Assembly (NCBI RefSeq): GCF_038396845.1
Contig: NZ_CP151587.1
Location: 2,330,001-2,394,000 of the forward strand
Direction of reading: 5' to 3'
Length of the DNA stretch: 64,000 nucleotides
Source of the DNA: Gymnodinialimonas sp. 57CJ19
GTDB lineage: Bacteria > Pseudomonadota > Alphaproteobacteria > Rhodobacterales > Rhodobacteraceae
Shown: positions 7,658 to 17,409 of the stretch, piece after piece
Layout of the letters: every line of letters begins with the position of its first letter
Numbering within the stretch: position 1 is the stretch's first letter
The notes under the pieces: generated by a model
What the model was told of the DNA's origin: nothing
What the model saw: only the letters and a program-made list of their open reading frames with translations
Database searches by the model: none
Translations under genes and position numbers: made by a program

Positions 7658-9025
7658 TCAGCCTGCCCCAAAGATGTCACCCACGAAAGTGGGGAGATCC
7701 GTAAAGGATTTGACGTTCACACCTGCATTATCAGCAATCCGACAGCCTGTCGGTGCAATTGCTGTCGAAAAACCAAGTTTCACCGCTTCTTTCAACCGAT
7801 TTTCCGCCTGAGACACCGGACGGAGCGCCCCTGATAGGGAAAGTTCCCCAAAAACCACGGTTTCGCGGGGCAGAGCGCTGTCTTCACGGGCCGACAGAAG
7901 GGCGGCCGCAACGGCAAGATCGGCGGCGGGTTCAGATATGCGCATCCCGCCTGCGATGTTCAGATAGACGTCGAGCCCCTGGAACGAGATGCCCGCGCGC
8001 GCCTCCAGCACCGCAAGGATCATCGACAGGCGCGACCCGTCCCACCCCACAACGGCGCGGCGCGGCTGCGACAGGTTGGAGGGCGCCACAAGGGCCTGGA
8101 ACTCGACCAGAACCGGGCGTGTGCCCTCAATGCCTGCGAAAACCACCGATCCGGGGGCGGGTTGTTCGCGGTCGCTCAGGAACAGGGCCGAGGGGTTGGA
8201 GACTTCGGCCAAGCCCCGGCCCGTCATCTCGAACACGCCAATCTCATCGGCGGGGCCAAAGCGGTTCTTGACGGAGCGCAGGATGCGGAATTGATGGCCG
8301 CGCTCGCCTTCAAAATACAGGACCGTGTCCACCATGTGTTCCACCACGCGCGGGCCGGCGATCTGCCCCTCTTTGGTGACATGGCCCACCAACATCACCG
8401 ACGTGCCGCGCCGCTTGGCGAAGGTCGTCAGCTCATGGGACGACGCGCGCACCTGGCTGACCGAGCCGGGGGCGCTGTCGACGGTGTCGAGCCACATGGT
8501 CTGGATCGAGTCGATGATCGCCAGGTCCGGGGCTTCGGCCTCCAGCGTGGTCAGAATATCGCGCAGGTTGGTTTCGGACGCCAACATCACGGCGCTTTCC
8601 GACAGGCCAAGGCGTTCGGCCCGCATACGGACCTGTGCCGTCGCTTCTTCGCCCGAGACATAGACAACCTTCAGCCCTTGGCGCGCAAAGGCGGCGGCGG
8701 CTTGCAGTAGAAGGGTGGATTTGCCGATACCCGGATCACCGCCCACCAGCGTGGCGGAAGCGGGTACAAGGCCCCCGCCCAAGACACGATCCAACTCAGC
8801 CACGCCGGCCGATTGCCGTGGTGGCGGGGTCTCCTTGGTGCGCAGATCTTTCAGGATCATCCGCTTGCCCTTGACCGAGCCTAGGGCCGCCTTGCCCGGC
8901 CCGGTGCCAAGGGGCGTTTCTTCGCGGATGGTGTTCCATTCGCCGCAATCATCACAGCGGCCAGACCATTTCTTATGGGTCGTGCCGCAGTTGGAGCAGG
9001 TGAATTGTGTGACCGGTTTTGCCAT
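7658..9025 (-). CDS. radA: DNA repair protein RadA
   Basis: 455 residues, full length. An N-terminal zinc finger (CSNCG...CDDCGEW, residues 9-30) is followed by the RecA-like ATPase with Walker A GGDPGIGKST near residue 94, the RadA-specific KNRFG motif near 252, and a C-terminal Lon-protease-like domain (GLDVYLNIAGG). RadA promotes branch migration during recombination repair. Upstream of cvpA on the same strand. Confidence 0.97.
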   Translation of the reverse strand: MAKPVTQFTCSNCGTTHKKWSGRCDDCGEWNTIREETPLGTGPGKAALGSVKGKRMILKDLRTKETPPPRQSAGVAELDRVLGGGLVPASATLVGGDPGIGKSTLLLQAAAAFARQGLKVVYVSGEEATAQVRMRAERLGLSESAVMLASETNLRDILTTLEAEAPDLAIIDSIQTMWLDTVDSAPGSVSQVRASSHELTTFAKRRGTSVMLVGHVTKEGQIAGPRVVEHMVDTVLYFEGERGHQFRILRSVKNRFGPADEIGVFEMTGRGLAEVSNPSALFLSDREQPAPGSVVFAGIEGTRPVLVEFQALVAPSNLSQPRRAVVGWDGSRLSMILAVLEARAGISFQGLDVYLNIAGGMRISEPAADLAVAAALLSAREDSALPRETVVFGELSLSGALRPVSQAENRLKEAVKLGFSTAIAPTGCRIADNAGVNVKSFTDLPTFVGDIFGAG

Positions 9026-9070
9026 GCACAGCCTTTAGACGAGGACGCCGAAGAGGGGAATAGCCCGCGT

Positions 9071-9523
9071 TCAGCCCCCGGCCTTCGCCGCGCGGGCCGT
9101 TAACATCGAAATTGCCAGCGACGCGAGGACACAGGCAGTGAACAGCCACAACCCCCAAGCGGTTTCGACCCGACCCACGGAAAGCCCCTTGGCCAGTGTC
9201 ACATATACCGCAATCAGGAACACGTCGGCCATGGCCAGTTTTCCTGCGATTTCCAACGCGGGGAGCAGGCGGGTGGGGGCGCGGGACAGGTGGATCAGCG
9301 TAAGGCAGATGGTTTTCGCCATGGGCGCGATCAGCGCCAGAAGGGCGACAAGTGCGGTCAGGGCGTATTCCCCGTCGCTCCAAAGCGCAGAAAGGCCCGA
9401 GAGGATTGAGATCTCCGACAGGCCAAACAGCGGTAGAAGCCCGGCCCGCATCAGCGGCGCCATCCAGGAGACCGGGAAAGCGATCAGCAAAAGGAGATTG
9501 GCGGCGATCAGGGCTTTGGGCAT
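9071..9523 (-). CDS. PqiA family (paraquat-inducible protein A) membrane protein
   Basis: 150 residues with four hydrophobic segments. KLAMADVFLIAVYVTLAKG resembles the conserved MLDVF...LVKL region of PqiA-domain proteins. These are thought to be inner-membrane partners of MCE-type lipid transport, and MlaFE genes lie 1.5 kb away on the same strand. The start at 9523 begins at MPKALIAANLL; the longer reading is a frame extension. Only one PqiA domain is present, whereas enterobacterial PqiA has two. Confidence 0.72.
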   Translation of the reverse strand: MPKALIAANLLLLIAFPVSWMAPLMRAGLLPLFGLSEISILSGLSALWSDGEYALTALVALLALIAPMAKTICLTLIHLSRAPTRLLPALEIAGKLAMADVFLIAVYVTLAKGLSVGRVETAWGLWLFTACVLASLAISMLTARAAKAGG

Positions 9524-9561
9524 GGGGGGCGGCTTTCTTGGCGAAGGGTGCGGCGGCGCTT

Positions 9562-9972
9562 CTAGTACATCGCGCCCAAAGCGGCAAAGCCACCGTAAGT
9601 AACGGCCAGGCTGACAAGGCCGATGACGGCCGCCGTACGGAGGTGCGGCAGCTTCGGCCAGAACACAAACGCCGCGAAGGTCAGAGCGGAGAGCGCCGCA
9701 ATCCACCACGCCGGGCCGTCACTTCCGTTGCTCAGCAAAGGGGGCAGGCCTGCGCCTGCGCCCACAAGGTTCATCTCTGCGTCGATGCGCATGGGGCCGT
9801 CGGCATAATTGCTGAAATCGACGGTTCCGAATATCCAAAGCCCTGCGAGCGAAAGCGGAACGATCGCAACGGGGTGCCGGGACAGGCCCGCAAAAAGAGC
9901 GGCCAGGAACAAGGTGCCCACGCTGGCGAGTTGCCCCAGGAAATAAGCGGAAAGTGCAACAATGACGAGCAT
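9562..9972 (-). CDS. Small membrane protein, unknown (second gene of a pair)
   Basis: 136 residues with about four hydrophobic segments and a polar loop near residues 55-85 (VDFSNYADGPMRIDAEMN). Its ATG directly abuts the TGA of the upstream gene (9973), so translation is coupled. No family recognised. Probably functions with its partner in the inner membrane. Confidence 0.68.
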   Translation of the reverse strand: MLVIVALSAYFLGQLASVGTLFLAALFAGLSRHPVAIVPLSLAGLWIFGTVDFSNYADGPMRIDAEMNLVGAGAGLPPLLSNGSDGPAWWIAALSALTFAAFVFWPKLPHLRTAAVIGLVSLAVTYGGFAALGAMY

Positions 9973-10401
9973 TCACCAAGCCACCGCGATTGGGATGAAC
10001 AGCGCTGCGACAAACCCTGCGGCGGCGACGAGTATGGGGATGTCCAAGCCACGGGGCCGCAGGCCGGTTTTGAATGCCGAGCGCGTCCAGCCCACCGCCA
10101 TCCATGCCACGGCGAAGATCCAGACGAAGGACCAGACCCCCGTCGTGCGCCAAGGCGTGGGAATAAGAGCAGGCACGAAGGCTTCGACCCCAGCAAGAAA
10201 GATCACCAGGAGGGTCGAGATTAGCAGCAGCGAGTGAAGGGGGCGCAGCGCCGGGTAACGGCGCAGTTTTATCACCGCAGATATGACGATCAGTACCGGG
10301 ATCAGCCGTAGCAACGCTGCACCGATAAGGATCAACGCGAAAGCGGGGTCCGAGAAAGACATGCCAAAATCGGCGGCGGTGGGAAGAGAATCGTCAAGCA
10401 T
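9973..10401 (-). CDS. Small membrane protein, unknown (first gene of a pair)
   Basis: 142 residues with four hydrophobic segments: near 20-42, 55-75, 85-103 and 122-142. The start is uncertain: the ATG at 10401 and the one at 10362 (MSFSDPAF) both lack a strong ribosome site. It is followed without a gap by another membrane-protein gene. No recognised family. Confidence 0.68.
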   Translation of the reverse strand: MLDDSLPTAADFGMSFSDPAFALILIGAALLRLIPVLIVISAVIKLRRYPALRPLHSLLLISTLLVIFLAGVEAFVPALIPTPWRTTGVWSFVWIFAVAWMAVGWTRSAFKTGLRPRGLDIPILVAAAGFVAALFIPIAVAW

Positions 10402-10448
10402 GGTTCGGGTCTATGGGCCTTGGTTGCAGGGAACGACGCGGGGAGGCG

Positions 10449-11192
10449 TCAGCGCAGGGTCTCGATCGGGCCGTTGGGGTGCCCGCCGATGAATTGGCGC
10501 AGATAAGGGTCATCGGCGCTGTCCATGTCACCCACCGGCCCGCGCCAGCGGATCTGACCATCGTGAAGCATGGCCACGCTGGTGGCGATGGCCCGAACGG
10601 AGGTCATGTCATGGGTAATGGTGATGGTGGTGGCGCCCATCTCGGTCACGATTTCATGAATCAGGTCGTTGATCACGCCGGACATGATCGGGTCGAGGCC
10701 GGTTGTCGGCTCATCAAAAAAGATGATCTCGGGGTTGGCGGCGATGGCCCGCGCAAGGCCCGCACGTTTCTGCATCCCGCCTGAGAGTTCCGAGGGGAAG
10801 AGGTCTGCGGTTTCGGGGGTGAGGCCCACGCGGCGCAGTTTTTCGATCGCGATGTCACGGGCCTCGCGCCGGGAGGTGGGGCCTTGCAAGAGACGGAAGG
10901 CCACGTTCTGCCAGATCGGCATGGAATCGAATAGAGCGGCCCCTTGAAACAGCATCCCGAAACGATCGAGGAAAGCGGGGTTCGAGGCTGTGGGTTTGCC
11001 GTCGATCTGGATCGTTCCAGCATCGGGCGTGAGGAGGCCGAGAATGCATTTGAGCAGCACGGATTTCCCGGTGCCCGAGCCACCGATCACCACAAGGCTT
11101 TCGCCTGTGGCCACATCCAGCGTGATGTCTTGAAGAATGTGTTTGGGGCCGAAGGATTTGCTGAGGCCGGTGAGGCAGATTTTTGGCGTCAT
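10449..11192 (-). CDS. mlaF: ABC transporter ATP-binding protein, MlaF type
   Basis: 247 residues. Walker A GGSGTGKS near residue 38, signature LSGGMQKR, and Walker B EIIFFDEPTTGLDP fit MlaF/Ttg2A. The C-terminal extension after the H-loop (THDM) is also typical. With MlaE it forms the inner-membrane engine that moves phospholipids between the membranes. The ATG at 11192 starts the family N-terminus. It follows mlaE, separated by a repeat element. No mlaD (MCE domain) gene follows here. Confidence 0.93.
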   Translation of the reverse strand: MTPKICLTGLSKSFGPKHILQDITLDVATGESLVVIGGSGTGKSVLLKCILGLLTPDAGTIQIDGKPTASNPAFLDRFGMLFQGAALFDSMPIWQNVAFRLLQGPTSRREARDIAIEKLRRVGLTPETADLFPSELSGGMQKRAGLARAIAANPEIIFFDEPTTGLDPIMSGVINDLIHEIVTEMGATTITITHDMTSVRAIATSVAMLHDGQIRWRGPVGDMDSADDPYLRQFIGGHPNGPIETLR

Positions 11193-11213
11193 GGGTGGGG
11201 CCTGTGGTGCGCA

Positions 11214-11264
11214 GATGGGGGCCAGCCCCCATACCCCCGGAGGTGTATGGCCAAGATGAAGGAG
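11214..11264 (+). repeat. Dispersed intergenic repeat, copy A (with hairpin head)
   Basis: TGGGGG-CCAG-CCCCCA hairpin, then CCCCCGGAGGTGTATGGCC and AAGATGAAGGAG. It lies between mlaE and mlaF, reading opposite to the genes. It shares the GTAT..CCAAGATGAAGGAG core with copies B-E. Confidence 0.8.
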
Positions 11265-11295
11265 CCACGGTGGCGCGTGGTGCATTGGGGGTGTG

Positions 11296-12081
11296 TCATG
11301 CGGAGAAGAAGGCCTCGGTCAGCAGGTAGTTGGCCGCGAGGATCAGGATGGAGGCGAAGACGACGGCGGAAGTGGTGGCTCGTCCCACGCCACGCGCGCC
11401 ACGGCCTGAGTTCATGCCGTGGTAGCAGCCCATAAGTGCGACGATGAAGCCGAAGGCCGCGCCTTTCAGGAGGCCAGAGGTGACATCCCATGTCTGCAGG
11501 AAGTCGGAGGTGTTGGAGAGGTAGGCGGCCTCGTTGAAGCCGAGGCGCGTGGTGGAGACGAGGTAGCCGCCGAAGATGCCGATGCTGTCGCCCCCTGCCA
11601 CGAGCAGCGGCAGAGTGAGGGTGGCGGCGATCAGGCGCGGGGCGGTGAGGTATTTCATCGGATCGGTGGAGAGGGTGCGCAGGGCGTCGATCTGTTCCGT
11701 GACCTTCATCGTGGCGATTTCTGCTGCAATGGCAGAGGCCACGCGGCCTGCGACCATGAGGCCGCCAAGGACGGGCCCAAGCTCTCGCGCGATGCCGATG
11801 GCGACGATCTGGGGGACCACGGCTTCGGCATTGAAGCGGGCACCGCCGGCGTAGATTTGCAGGGCGAGGGCGCCGCCGGTGAACAGCGCCGTGAGGCCGA
11901 CAACAGGGAGGCTGAGCCAGCCGATGGTAAGGAACTGCTGGACGGTTTCACGGAGATAATAGCGAGGGGTGGCGAGGTGGCGCAGGGCCGAAACGGCGAA
12001 GAGCGCGACTTGGCCGATACTGGAGAGAAGGGTGAGGAGGGTGCGGCCCACGGCGCCAAGGGGGGCGGTGGCGAGGCTCAT
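11296..12081 (-). CDS. mlaE: ABC transporter permease, MlaE type
   Basis: 261 residues with five or six membrane segments. The MlaE signature around [25 protein letters not shown] (residues about 117-140) is clear, followed by the coupling element [17 protein letters not shown]. It is the permease of the phospholipid transporter. Its start overlaps the alr stop by 4 bases, so alr, mlaE and mlaF are likely one unit. Confidence 0.94.
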   Translation of the reverse strand: MSLATAPLGAVGRTLLTLLSSIGQVALFAVSALRHLATPRYYLRETVQQFLTIGWLSLPVVGLTALFTGGALALQIYAGGARFNAEAVVPQIVAIGIARELGPVLGGLMVAGRVASAIAAEIATMKVTEQIDALRTLSTDPMKYLTAPRLIAATLTLPLLVAGGDSIGIFGGYLVSTTRLGFNEAAYLSNTSDFLQTWDVTSGLLKGAAFGFIVALMGCYHGMNSGRGARGVGRATTSAVVFASILILAANYLLTEAFFSA

Positions 12082-13103
12082 GGGAGGACCACGCGTTTGT
12101 AGCGGGGGCCAAGCGAGGTGAGGATTTCATAGCCGATGGTGCCGGCGGCGTCGGCCAGTTGGTCGACGGTCTGGCGGGGGCCCAGGATGTCGAGCGCTTC
12201 GGGCGGCTGGGCACAATCGGTCACGTCGACGGTGAGCAGATCCATGGAAACGCGGCCGATGAGGGGGCAGGGGGTGTCGTTGTGAAACAGGGTCGCCCGC
12301 GCGGACATGGCGCGGATCAGGCCGTCGGCGTAACCCGCCGACACCGTTGCGATCTGGCGGGGCGATTTGGCGGTGTAGGCGGCGGCATAGCCGACCGTTT
12401 CAGACGGTTGAACGGTTCGAATTTGAATGACGGGCAGGGAGAGGCGGACGACGGGCTGGGCCTGCGCGAAAGGCAGGCCACCGTAGAGGCCCACGCCGGG
12501 GCGAATCAGGTCGAAATGGTAGTCGGCCCCGAGGAGCGTGCCGCCGGTTGCGGCTAAGGATTTCGGCGTCTTGATGCCGTCGGTCATTGCGCGAAACTGC
12601 GACAGTTGCGCGGCGTTTTGGGGGTGGTCTGGTTCATCGGCGCAGGCCAGGTGCGACATGATCAGAGTGGCGTCTTGGGCGTGGTCGCGGTTTGCGGCCC
12701 AATCCTCAGGCTGGAACCCAAGGCGATTCATGCCGGAGTTCACCTGGATGCCATAGGGGTGATCGGGCAGGGCAAGGTGGCGCTTTAGCTGCTCGGGCGC
12801 GTTCAGCATGGGCGTCAGGTTAGCTTCGCGGATCAGAGCGGTGTCGCCCGCCATATGACCGGAGAAGATGTTGATTTCGGGCGCGTTTCCAAGGGTTTGG
12901 CGCAGATCCGCGCCTTCTTCGGCGGTGGCCACGAAGAAACGGTTTACGCCTGATTTGGCGAGAGCTGTGCTGACTGGTGCGGCGCCCAGGCCATAGCCAT
13001 CGGCTTTGACTACGGCAGCGGCCTCGCCCGAGGTAAGGCGCGACAGGGCGCGGTAATTGGCGACCAAAGCGCCGAGATCAATCGTAAGGGTTCCAACAGC
13101 CAT
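12078..13103 (-). CDS. alr: Alanine racemase
   Basis: 341 residues. PLP Lys33 lies in [12 protein letters not shown] and the catalytic Tyr258 in VSAGYADG; the substrate-binding segment [11 protein letters not shown] is at 201-211. It interconverts L- and D-alanine for peptidoglycan. It lies downstream of dnaB, separated by the palindrome array, and overlaps mlaE. Slightly shorter than enzymes of 355-380 residues, but the key residues are present. Confidence 0.96.
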   Translation of the reverse strand: MAVGTLTIDLGALVANYRALSRLTSGEAAAVVKADGYGLGAAPVSTALAKSGVNRFFVATAEEGADLRQTLGNAPEINIFSGHMAGDTALIREANLTPMLNAPEQLKRHLALPDHPYGIQVNSGMNRLGFQPEDWAANRDHAQDATLIMSHLACADEPDHPQNAAQLSQFRAMTDGIKTPKSLAATGGTLLGADYHFDLIRPGVGLYGGLPFAQAQPVVRLSLPVIQIRTVQPSETVGYAAAYTAKSPRQIATVSAGYADGLIRAMSARATLFHNDTPCPLIGRVSMDLLTVDVTDCAQPPEALDILGPRQTVDQLADAAGTIGYEILTSLGPRYKRVVLP

Positions 13104-13135
13104 GTAGGGGTGGTGCGATCAAACGCGGGGCGCGT

Positions 13136-13225
13136 CAAGGCTCTTGCAAGAGCCTTGGCAATTCCTTGCAAGGAATTGGGGCAAGGTCTTGGAAGACCTT
13201 GGGGAAAACTCTTGCAAGAGTTTTC
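13136..13225. repeat. Array of four palindromes at 22-23 bp pitch
   Basis: Four consecutive self-complementary units: 13136-13157 (22 bp, perfect), 13159-13178 (20 bp, perfect), 13182-13201 (9-bp arms, GG centre) and 13204-13225 (22 bp, perfect). Three are centred on TTGCAA; the third has TTGGAA. Arm sequences differ between units, but each keeps self-complementarity. Centres are spaced 22, 23 and 23 bases. The array starts 8 bases past the dnaB stop and ends 33 bases before the alr start. It could act as tandem terminators, a protein-binding array, or a mobile palindromic element. Confidence 0.9.
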
Positions 13226-13232
13226 AAGCGCG

Positions 13233-14750
13233 TCAGTAGGTGTCGGGAGGGCCGTGGCGGTCTTGGGCGAGGTTGCCGAAGCGGGTGAAGCGACCCTCGA
13301 AGGCCAGTTCGACCGAGCCGACGGGGCCGTGGCGTTGTTTGCCGATGATGACTTCGGCTTTGCCGTGCAGATGCTCCATATCCTGTTGCCACTTGGTCAT
13401 GGCTTCCAGATTATCCTCACCGGGTTTTTCGCGCTCTTTGTAGTATTCGCCGCGATACACGAACATGACCACATCCGCATCCTGTTCAATCGAGCCGGAT
13501 TCACGCAGGTCCGAGAGTTGCGGGCGTTTATCTTCGCGGCTTTCAACCTGGCGCGACAGCTGGGACAGGGCGATGACCGGGATGTCCAATTCCTTCGCGA
13601 TCGCTTTCAGGCCCTGAGTAATCTCGGAGACTTCGTTCACCCGGTTGTCGGATTTGCCGGAGCCTTTCAGGAGCTGAAGATAGTCGATGATCAGGAGGTC
13701 GAGCCCCTTGGGGGACCGTTTCAGGCGCCGCGCGCGTGCCGCGACCTGGGCGATGGGCAGCGCGGGGGTGTCATCAATGAACAAAGGGCAGCGTTCCAGA
13801 TCGCCTGCGGCCTTCAGGTAGCGCTGGAATTCCTGCTCGTTCAGGTCGCCTTTGCGGATCAATTCCGAGGGTACCTCTGCAGCCTCCGACAAGATCCGTT
13901 GCGCCAACTGGGCCGAGGACATTTCCAAAGAGAAGAACCCGACCACGCCGCCATCCACGGTGCCTTGGCTGCCATCTTCCTTGACCCCTTCGCGGAACGC
14001 CTTCGCGACGTTGAACGCCACGTTGGTCGCCAGCGAGGTCTTCCCCATGGAAGGACGTCCGGCAAGGATCAGAAGGTCGGAGCGGTGCAAGCCCCCAAGC
14101 ATACGGTCGAGGTCTGTCAGCCCTGTTGAAACGCCCGCAAGGCCGCCCTGGCGGTTGTAAGCCTCGTTCGCCATATGCACCGCGTCGTGGAGAGCGTGCA
14201 GGAAGGACTGGAAGCCCTTGTTGGTGGAGCCGGTGGAGGCCAGAGCGAACAGCTCGCTTTCGGCCTCGACGATCTGGTCGTCCGGGGCCACGTCATCGCG
14301 CATGGCGCGGGCGCGGTCGGTGACACGGTTGCCCAATTCGATCAACTCGCGGCGCACGGCCAGGTCGTGGATCAGTTGCGCGTAGTCGCGCGCGGCAGAG
14401 GTGGCGATGGCGGAAAGTTGCAGCTTCACCAGATATTCAGCGCCGCCCAATTCCTTGAGGCCGGGGATATCTGAGGCAAAGGTTTTCAGCGTCGTCGCGT
14501 CGGTTTGCAGGCCTTTGGCGATACGGGCGGCGGCCATGGTATAGACCTCGGCATGGACGGGATCGTGGAAGTGATCGGGTTTGACCAGATCATCGACCCG
14601 GTCGAGCACGTCGTTCGACGTCAGGATCGCGCCCAGAAGCTGTTGTTCGGCTTCGATATTATGGGGGAGGACAGCGGCGGTTTCCACCGCGTCGGACTCA
14701 GGGGAAACGCCGGCGGGAAGGGACGGATTCAATGTTGCGATTTCGTTCAT
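13233..14750 (-). CDS. dnaB: Replicative DNA helicase
   Basis: 505 residues. An N-terminal domain (LPHNIEAEQQLLGAIL) is followed by the RecA-like helicase with Walker A GRPSMGKTS, Walker B LLIIDYLQLL, and the arginine-finger region LSDLRESGSIEQDAD. It unwinds DNA at the fork. The start at 14750 gives the conserved N-terminus and follows GGGGAC. It is first in line before alr, with the palindrome array in between. Confidence 0.97.
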   Translation of the reverse strand: MNEIATLNPSLPAGVSPESDAVETAAVLPHNIEAEQQLLGAILTSNDVLDRVDDLVKPDHFHDPVHAEVYTMAAARIAKGLQTDATTLKTFASDIPGLKELGGAEYLVKLQLSAIATSAARDYAQLIHDLAVRRELIELGNRVTDRARAMRDDVAPDDQIVEAESELFALASTGSTNKGFQSFLHALHDAVHMANEAYNRQGGLAGVSTGLTDLDRMLGGLHRSDLLILAGRPSMGKTSLATNVAFNVAKAFREGVKEDGSQGTVDGGVVGFFSLEMSSAQLAQRILSEAAEVPSELIRKGDLNEQEFQRYLKAAGDLERCPLFIDDTPALPIAQVAARARRLKRSPKGLDLLIIDYLQLLKGSGKSDNRVNEVSEITQGLKAIAKELDIPVIALSQLSRQVESREDKRPQLSDLRESGSIEQDADVVMFVYRGEYYKEREKPGEDNLEAMTKWQQDMEHLHGKAEVIIGKQRHGPVGSVELAFEGRFTRFGNLAQDRHGPPDTY

Positions 14751-14974
14751 GTGGTCCCCTGGCTGCTGGTTGGCGCAAAGATCCGCGGCTGGCAGGCCGG
14801 GCGCGATTCCCGCGCCGTGATCCTTGTGCGGTCGGTATAACTTAATGGCCTGCGGGGCCGTCAACTTTGGTAAGTCTGTGAGTAACTCACCCCGAGCATT
14901 GCTTGCCACCGTGTCGCTATATCATGTGGGAATTGGCGCTGGCGCGTCAAGATGTGCTGGGGTGGCGCGGCGGA

Positions 14975-14992
14975 CGTGGCCCAAAGGCCACG
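14975..14992. repeat. Stem-loop in the pyrE/dnaB intergenic region
   Basis: CGTGGCC / GGCCACG stem with a 4-base loop, followed on the plus strand by CAAATATTAATAAAGGAG. It may slow pyrE read-through. Its layout (hairpin, AT-rich stretch, AAGGAG) loosely recalls the dispersed repeat family, but the sequence match is poor. The rest of the 270-base gap shows nothing further. Confidence 0.4.
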
Positions 14993-15020
14993 CCAAATAT
15001 TAATAAAGGAGAACGGAACG

Positions 15021-15701
15021 CTAGGTCAGGCCGCGGGCGCTGCGCCAGCTTTCAGGGTCCTCGAGGAATCGCTCGACCTCGGACAGGGTGGCGTCGTCAA
15101 AGTCACCGCCGCGCCGCGCTTCGGCAATCACATCGGCCCAGGTGGTCAGCGAATGCAACGTCAGCCCGTGAGCGGCGAGATTGGCCTCGGTGTCGGGGAG
15201 GTTGCCGTAGGAAAAGACCACTGCGGTATGGGCGCAAGTGGCCCCGGCGGCGCGAATTGCATCGACGAACTTCAGTTTCGAGCCGCCGTCGGTGGTGAGG
15301 TCTTCTACCAGAAGAACACGGGCGCCCTCAGACATTTCACCTTCAATCTGGGCGGCGCGGCCGTAGCCTTTGGGCTTCTTGCGCACGTAGGACATCGGCA
15401 GGGCCATACGCTCGGCCACGAAGGCGGCGAAGGGGATGCCCGCGGTTTCGCCCCCGGCGATGTTGTCAAAGGCTTCGAGTCCGGCGTCACGCATGACTTT
15501 GCAGGTCAGGAAATCCATCGCCGTGGCGCGGATACGGGGGTGGGAGATCAGTTTGCGGCAGTCGATGTAGGTTGGGGCCTGTTTGCCGGAGGCATGGGTG
15601 AAGAGGTCTTTGGTGTTGAAATGCACGGCGCGGATATCGAGCAGCATACGCGCGGTCATGGCGGCCATGGTGGCGTCGGAAGGATAGGAGGTGGGGATCA
15701 T
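15021..15701 (-). CDS. pyrE: Orotate phosphoribosyltransferase
   Basis: 226 residues. It joins orotate and PRPP to form OMP in pyrimidine synthesis. The PRPP-binding motif [14 protein letters not shown] is near residues 129-142. [10 protein letters not shown] and [10 protein letters not shown] mark the family's loop. It follows pyrC on the same strand with one dispersed repeat between them, so the two probably form a pyrimidine unit. Confidence 0.95.
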   Translation of the reverse strand: MIPTSYPSDATMAAMTARMLLDIRAVHFNTKDLFTHASGKQAPTYIDCRKLISHPRIRATAMDFLTCKVMRDAGLEAFDNIAGGETAGIPFAAFVAERMALPMSYVRKKPKGYGRAAQIEGEMSEGARVLLVEDLTTDGGSKLKFVDAIRAAGATCAHTAVVFSYGNLPDTEANLAAHGLTLHSLTTWADVIAEARRGGDFDDATLSEVERFLEDPESWRSARGLT

Positions 15702-15735
15702 GGGAACCTCTAGCAGCAGGGGGTGGGGCGAGGGC

Positions 15736-15767
15736 GGGAGTGAGTTGTATTTGCCAAGATGAAGGAG
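15736..15767 (+). repeat. Dispersed intergenic repeat, copy B
   Basis: GGGAGTGAGTTGTATTTGCC then AAGATGAAGGAG, between pyrC and pyrE and opposite to their direction. It differs from copy C at only one or two positions over 32 bases. Confidence 0.85.
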
Positions 15768-15777
15768 GCAGCGACGC

Positions 15778-16818
15778 TTAGGTCACGTGCCAATGGAGTG
15801 GCGTGGCCGGATCGAAGAGGGTGAGGGGGCCATCATCAGTGTCGAACTTGGCGGGGTAGGCGCAGGGGGTTGCGCGTTTTTCGAGGGTGAGTGTCGTCTC
15901 GTTCGGGGGCAGGCCGTAGCGGGCGGGGCCGTTGAGGGAGGCGAAGGCTTCGAGATTGTCGAGGGCGCCTTCTTCTTCGAAGACATGGGCGAGGCAGGAC
16001 ATGGTGTTGGTGGCAGAAAAGACGCCGGCGCAGCCACAGGCGGTTTCTTTCGCGCCATCGAGATGAGGGGCGGAATCGGTGCCGAGGAAAAAGCGCGGGT
16101 TGCCGGACGTGGCCGCGGCCCGGAGCGCGTGTTGATGGGAGGCACGTTTGACGATGGGCAAGCAGTAGTAGTGGGGGCGGATGCCGCCTACGAGCATATG
16201 GTTACGATTGATCATCAGGTGGTGGGTCGTGATCGTGCCGGCGATGTCACCATCGGCTTCTGAGACATAGTCGATGCCTTGGGCGGTGGTAATATGTTCA
16301 AGGGTGATCTTGAGGCCGGGGATGTCGGCGCGCAGGGGGATGAGGATTTGGTTCAGGAACGCCTCTTCGCGGTCGAAGATATCGACCTCGGATGTTGTAA
16401 CCTCGCCATGGATACACAGGGGAAGGCCGATTTTGGCCATGCGCTCCAGCACCGGGTAGACGTTTTTGAGGGTGCTGACGCCGGATTGCGAATTGGTGGT
16501 GGCGCCCGCGGGGTAGAGTTTGACCGCGTGGATCAGACCATCGGCGAAGGCGGCCTCGACATCATCGGGGTCGGTTTGCTCTGTCAGGTAGAGGGTCATC
16601 AGGGGTGTGAAATCCGCGCCCGGTGGCAGGGCCGAGAGGATCCGATCGCGGTAGGCGAGGGCATCGCTGGCTGTGACCACGGGGGGCACGAGGTTCGGCA
16701 TGATGATTGCACGCGCAAAATCACGGGCGGTTTCGGGAAGGACGGCGCGCATCATCGCGCCGTCGCGCAGATGAAGGTGCCAGTCGTCGGGGCGGCGGAT
16801 TGTGAGTGTCTGTGTCAT
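15778..16818 (-). CDS. pyrC: Dihydroorotase (class II, PyrC type)
   Basis: 346 residues. The zinc motif HLH (His14, His16) sits in [18 protein letters not shown] carries the Lys that becomes carboxylated; [10 protein letters not shown] supplies the catalytic Asp. It cyclises carbamoyl-aspartate to dihydroorotate. The start at 16818 gives [13 protein letters not shown], the normal N-terminus of the Escherichia coli-like class. Upstream of pyrE. Confidence 0.96.
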   Translation of the reverse strand: MTQTLTIRRPDDWHLHLRDGAMMRAVLPETARDFARAIIMPNLVPPVVTASDALAYRDRILSALPPGADFTPLMTLYLTEQTDPDDVEAAFADGLIHAVKLYPAGATTNSQSGVSTLKNVYPVLERMAKIGLPLCIHGEVTTSEVDIFDREEAFLNQILIPLRADIPGLKITLEHITTAQGIDYVSEADGDIAGTITTHHLMINRNHMLVGGIRPHYYCLPIVKRASHQHALRAAATSGNPRFFLGTDSAPHLDGAKETACGCAGVFSATNTMSCLAHVFEEEGALDNLEAFASLNGPARYGLPPNETTLTLEKRATPCAYPAKFDTDDGPLTLFDPATPLHWHVT

Positions 16819-16977
16819 CGCCACACCCGCTACACGAAGGGGCAAGCGGGTGCAAAGGGGCAAGGCGGCGCATGGGAAGCCGCGCGACGATGCATGCGGA
16901 GGGCGGGGGGCGAACAACCATGGACGGAATCGCTGGGATGTTCCACGGTGGACGTCGTACGACAGGCACGGGGTGAC

Positions 16978-17367
16978 ATGAGCGTCATGAGATCGGGATG
17001 TTTGGGCACGGTACTGGCATTTGTGATGGGGCCGTTAAGCGGCCCTGTGGTGGCGCAGGATTGGGATTGCGACGCCATGGATAGCTTGCCGCAGCAAGGC
17101 ATTATTCATTGTCTGGGAGAGCAGCACGCCTTCTGGGACAGCTTGCTCAACAACGCATACCAACAAGTTATCGCAGAGCGCGATGGCGAGGAGGAGGAGC
17201 GCCTGCGCGTGGCCCAAAGGGCGTGGATCATCTACCGCGATGCCACCTGTGAGATGGAGGCCGACGCCATGGGCGCAGGCTCGGGCGAGGCGATGGTGCG
17301 GCTGGGGTGTCTGGCCCGACTGACCGAGCGCCGTGCCCGCGATCTGGAGACATACTTGAGACGATAA
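16978..17367 (+). CDS. LprI-like (DUF1311) secreted protein
   Basis: 129 residues with a signal peptide (residues 1 to about 26, ending VVAQD). The mature part has Cys residues at about 31 and 45, plus the Y..A..E....[16 protein letters not shown] region typical of LprI/DUF1311 lysozyme-inhibitor-like proteins. Located in the periplasm or envelope. The start may be 16978 or the Met three codons on. Standalone gene 42 bases before the cyclase gene. Confidence 0.82.
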   Translation: MSVMRSGCLGTVLAFVMGPLSGPVVAQDWDCDAMDSLPQQGIIHCLGEQHAFWDSLLNNAYQQVIAERDGEEEERLRVAQRAWIIYRDATCEMEADAMGAGSGEAMVRLGCLARLTERRARDLETYLRR

Positions 17368-17409
17368 AGACCTGAGATTGCAGGGAAACCAACCAAAGGA
17401 GACTAGGCA

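Noticed and set aside
13136..13225. CRISPR array
   Set aside because: Units are palindromes with differing sequences and almost no spacers; there is no conserved direct repeat, and no cas gene nearby.
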